In this document: one piece after another, positions 63,897 to 64,000 of the stretch
How the letters are laid out: each line of letters starts with the position of its first letter
How positions within the stretch are numbered: position 1 is the first letter of the stretch
Assembly (NCBI RefSeq): GCF_007750395.1
Contig: NZ_CP036281.1
Location: 4,053,001-4,117,000, forward strand
DNA: 64,000 nt
Reading direction: 5' to 3'
Source: Polystyrenella longa
GTDB lineage: Bacteria; Planctomycetota; Planctomycetia; Planctomycetales; Planctomycetaceae
Notes under the pieces: model-generated
The model's database searches: none
The model's input: the letters and a program-made list of their open reading frames with translations, nothing else
Told to the model about the DNA's origin: nothing
Position numbers and translations under genes: made by a program

Positions 63897-64000
63897 TCAA
63901 CTGATTTTGGACGCCGGAGAAGTTTTTAGATTTTCTTCCACAAGCTGAACAAAACGCTGACTGGTTTTCTGGATTTCAAAATACTCGGCAGCAAACTGGA
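63897..64000 (-). CDS. C-terminal end of a third GT4-like glycosyltransferase, truncated by window
   Basis: The last 104 bp read in the minus frame give FAAEYFEIQKTSQRFVQLVEE, which aligns with the C-terminal helix of the GT4 gene just before (FALDNFEITRTGKKFVEIVEQ). The stop codon is at 63897-63899. Only the C-terminal 34 residues are present; the rest lies beyond the window. The assignment depends on this one helix and on position. Confidence 0.7.
   Translation of the reverse strand, partial: QFAAEYFEIQKTSQRFVQLVEENLKTSPASKIS

Overview
The window looks like chromosome of a planctomycete (order Planctomycetales) of moderate GC. This rests on gene content: a Cys-type sulfatase with a radical-SAM sulfatase maturase, a lipoprotein with two DUF1080 domains, a lone formylmethanofuran dehydrogenase subunit C gene, OleC and OleD of long-chain olefin synthesis, large zinc-ribbon proteins of unknown function, kinase-like and HEAT-repeat envelope proteins, and many lipoproteins. 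I saw no insertion sequence, prophage, CRISPR array, rRNA or tRNA. About 44 protein genes are supported; two run off the window ends.

Layout. 1-7.1 kb: the end of a giant Gln-rich protein, a lipoprotein, a NYN/YacP-type RNase, and pyrB followed by a pyrC-like gene that lacks two metal ligands. 7.4-17.3 kb: signalling-like and envelope proteins, including a membrane pseudokinase divergent from a double receiver-like protein, a two-domain DUF1080 lipoprotein, a zinc-ribbon protein and a transglutaminase-fold protein without Cys or His. 17.8-21.7 kb: a plus-strand run with a tandem WaaP/Kdo-kinase-like protein and an HExxH lipoprotein. 21.7-27.3 kb: a minus-strand run with sulfatase, plsY, SDR, sialidase-like protein and Gfo/Idh/MocA oxidoreductase. 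27.5-36.5 kb: a DUF1294 protein, nadK, an AcpH-like protein, a sugar epimerase, a large zinc-ribbon membrane protein and a secreted protein.

36.6-49.6 kb: the sulfatase maturase with a SEC-C tail, a GNAT protein, fhcC, oleC, and a minus-strand series metallophosphoesterase-yidC-mnmE-glpD-oleD. 50.7-64 kb: an NtrC-type regulator, a LOG-family protein, a STAS protein, a HEAT lipoprotein, an SH3-like secreted protein, a nucleoside-permease-like MFS carrier, a possible nuclease with a winged-helix tail, and three tandem GT4 glycosyltransferases, the last cut by the window end.

Joint functions that can be inferred: PyrB with the PyrC-like protein as one aspartate transcarbamoylase assembly; sulfatase with maturase in use of sulfated polysaccharide; YidC and MnmE in the widespread neighbour pair but without rpmH-rnpA; OleC and OleD as the last steps of olefin synthesis with OleA and OleB elsewhere; GlpD and PlsY in glycerol-3-phosphate metabolism. 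Several long intergenic regions hold perfect inverted repeats or hairpin clusters, among them a pyrB leader hairpin, a terminator-ended structured segment near 15.1 kb, and four dyads between 30.9 and 31.4 kb. The most unusual theme is the number of enzyme folds with lost catalytic residues.
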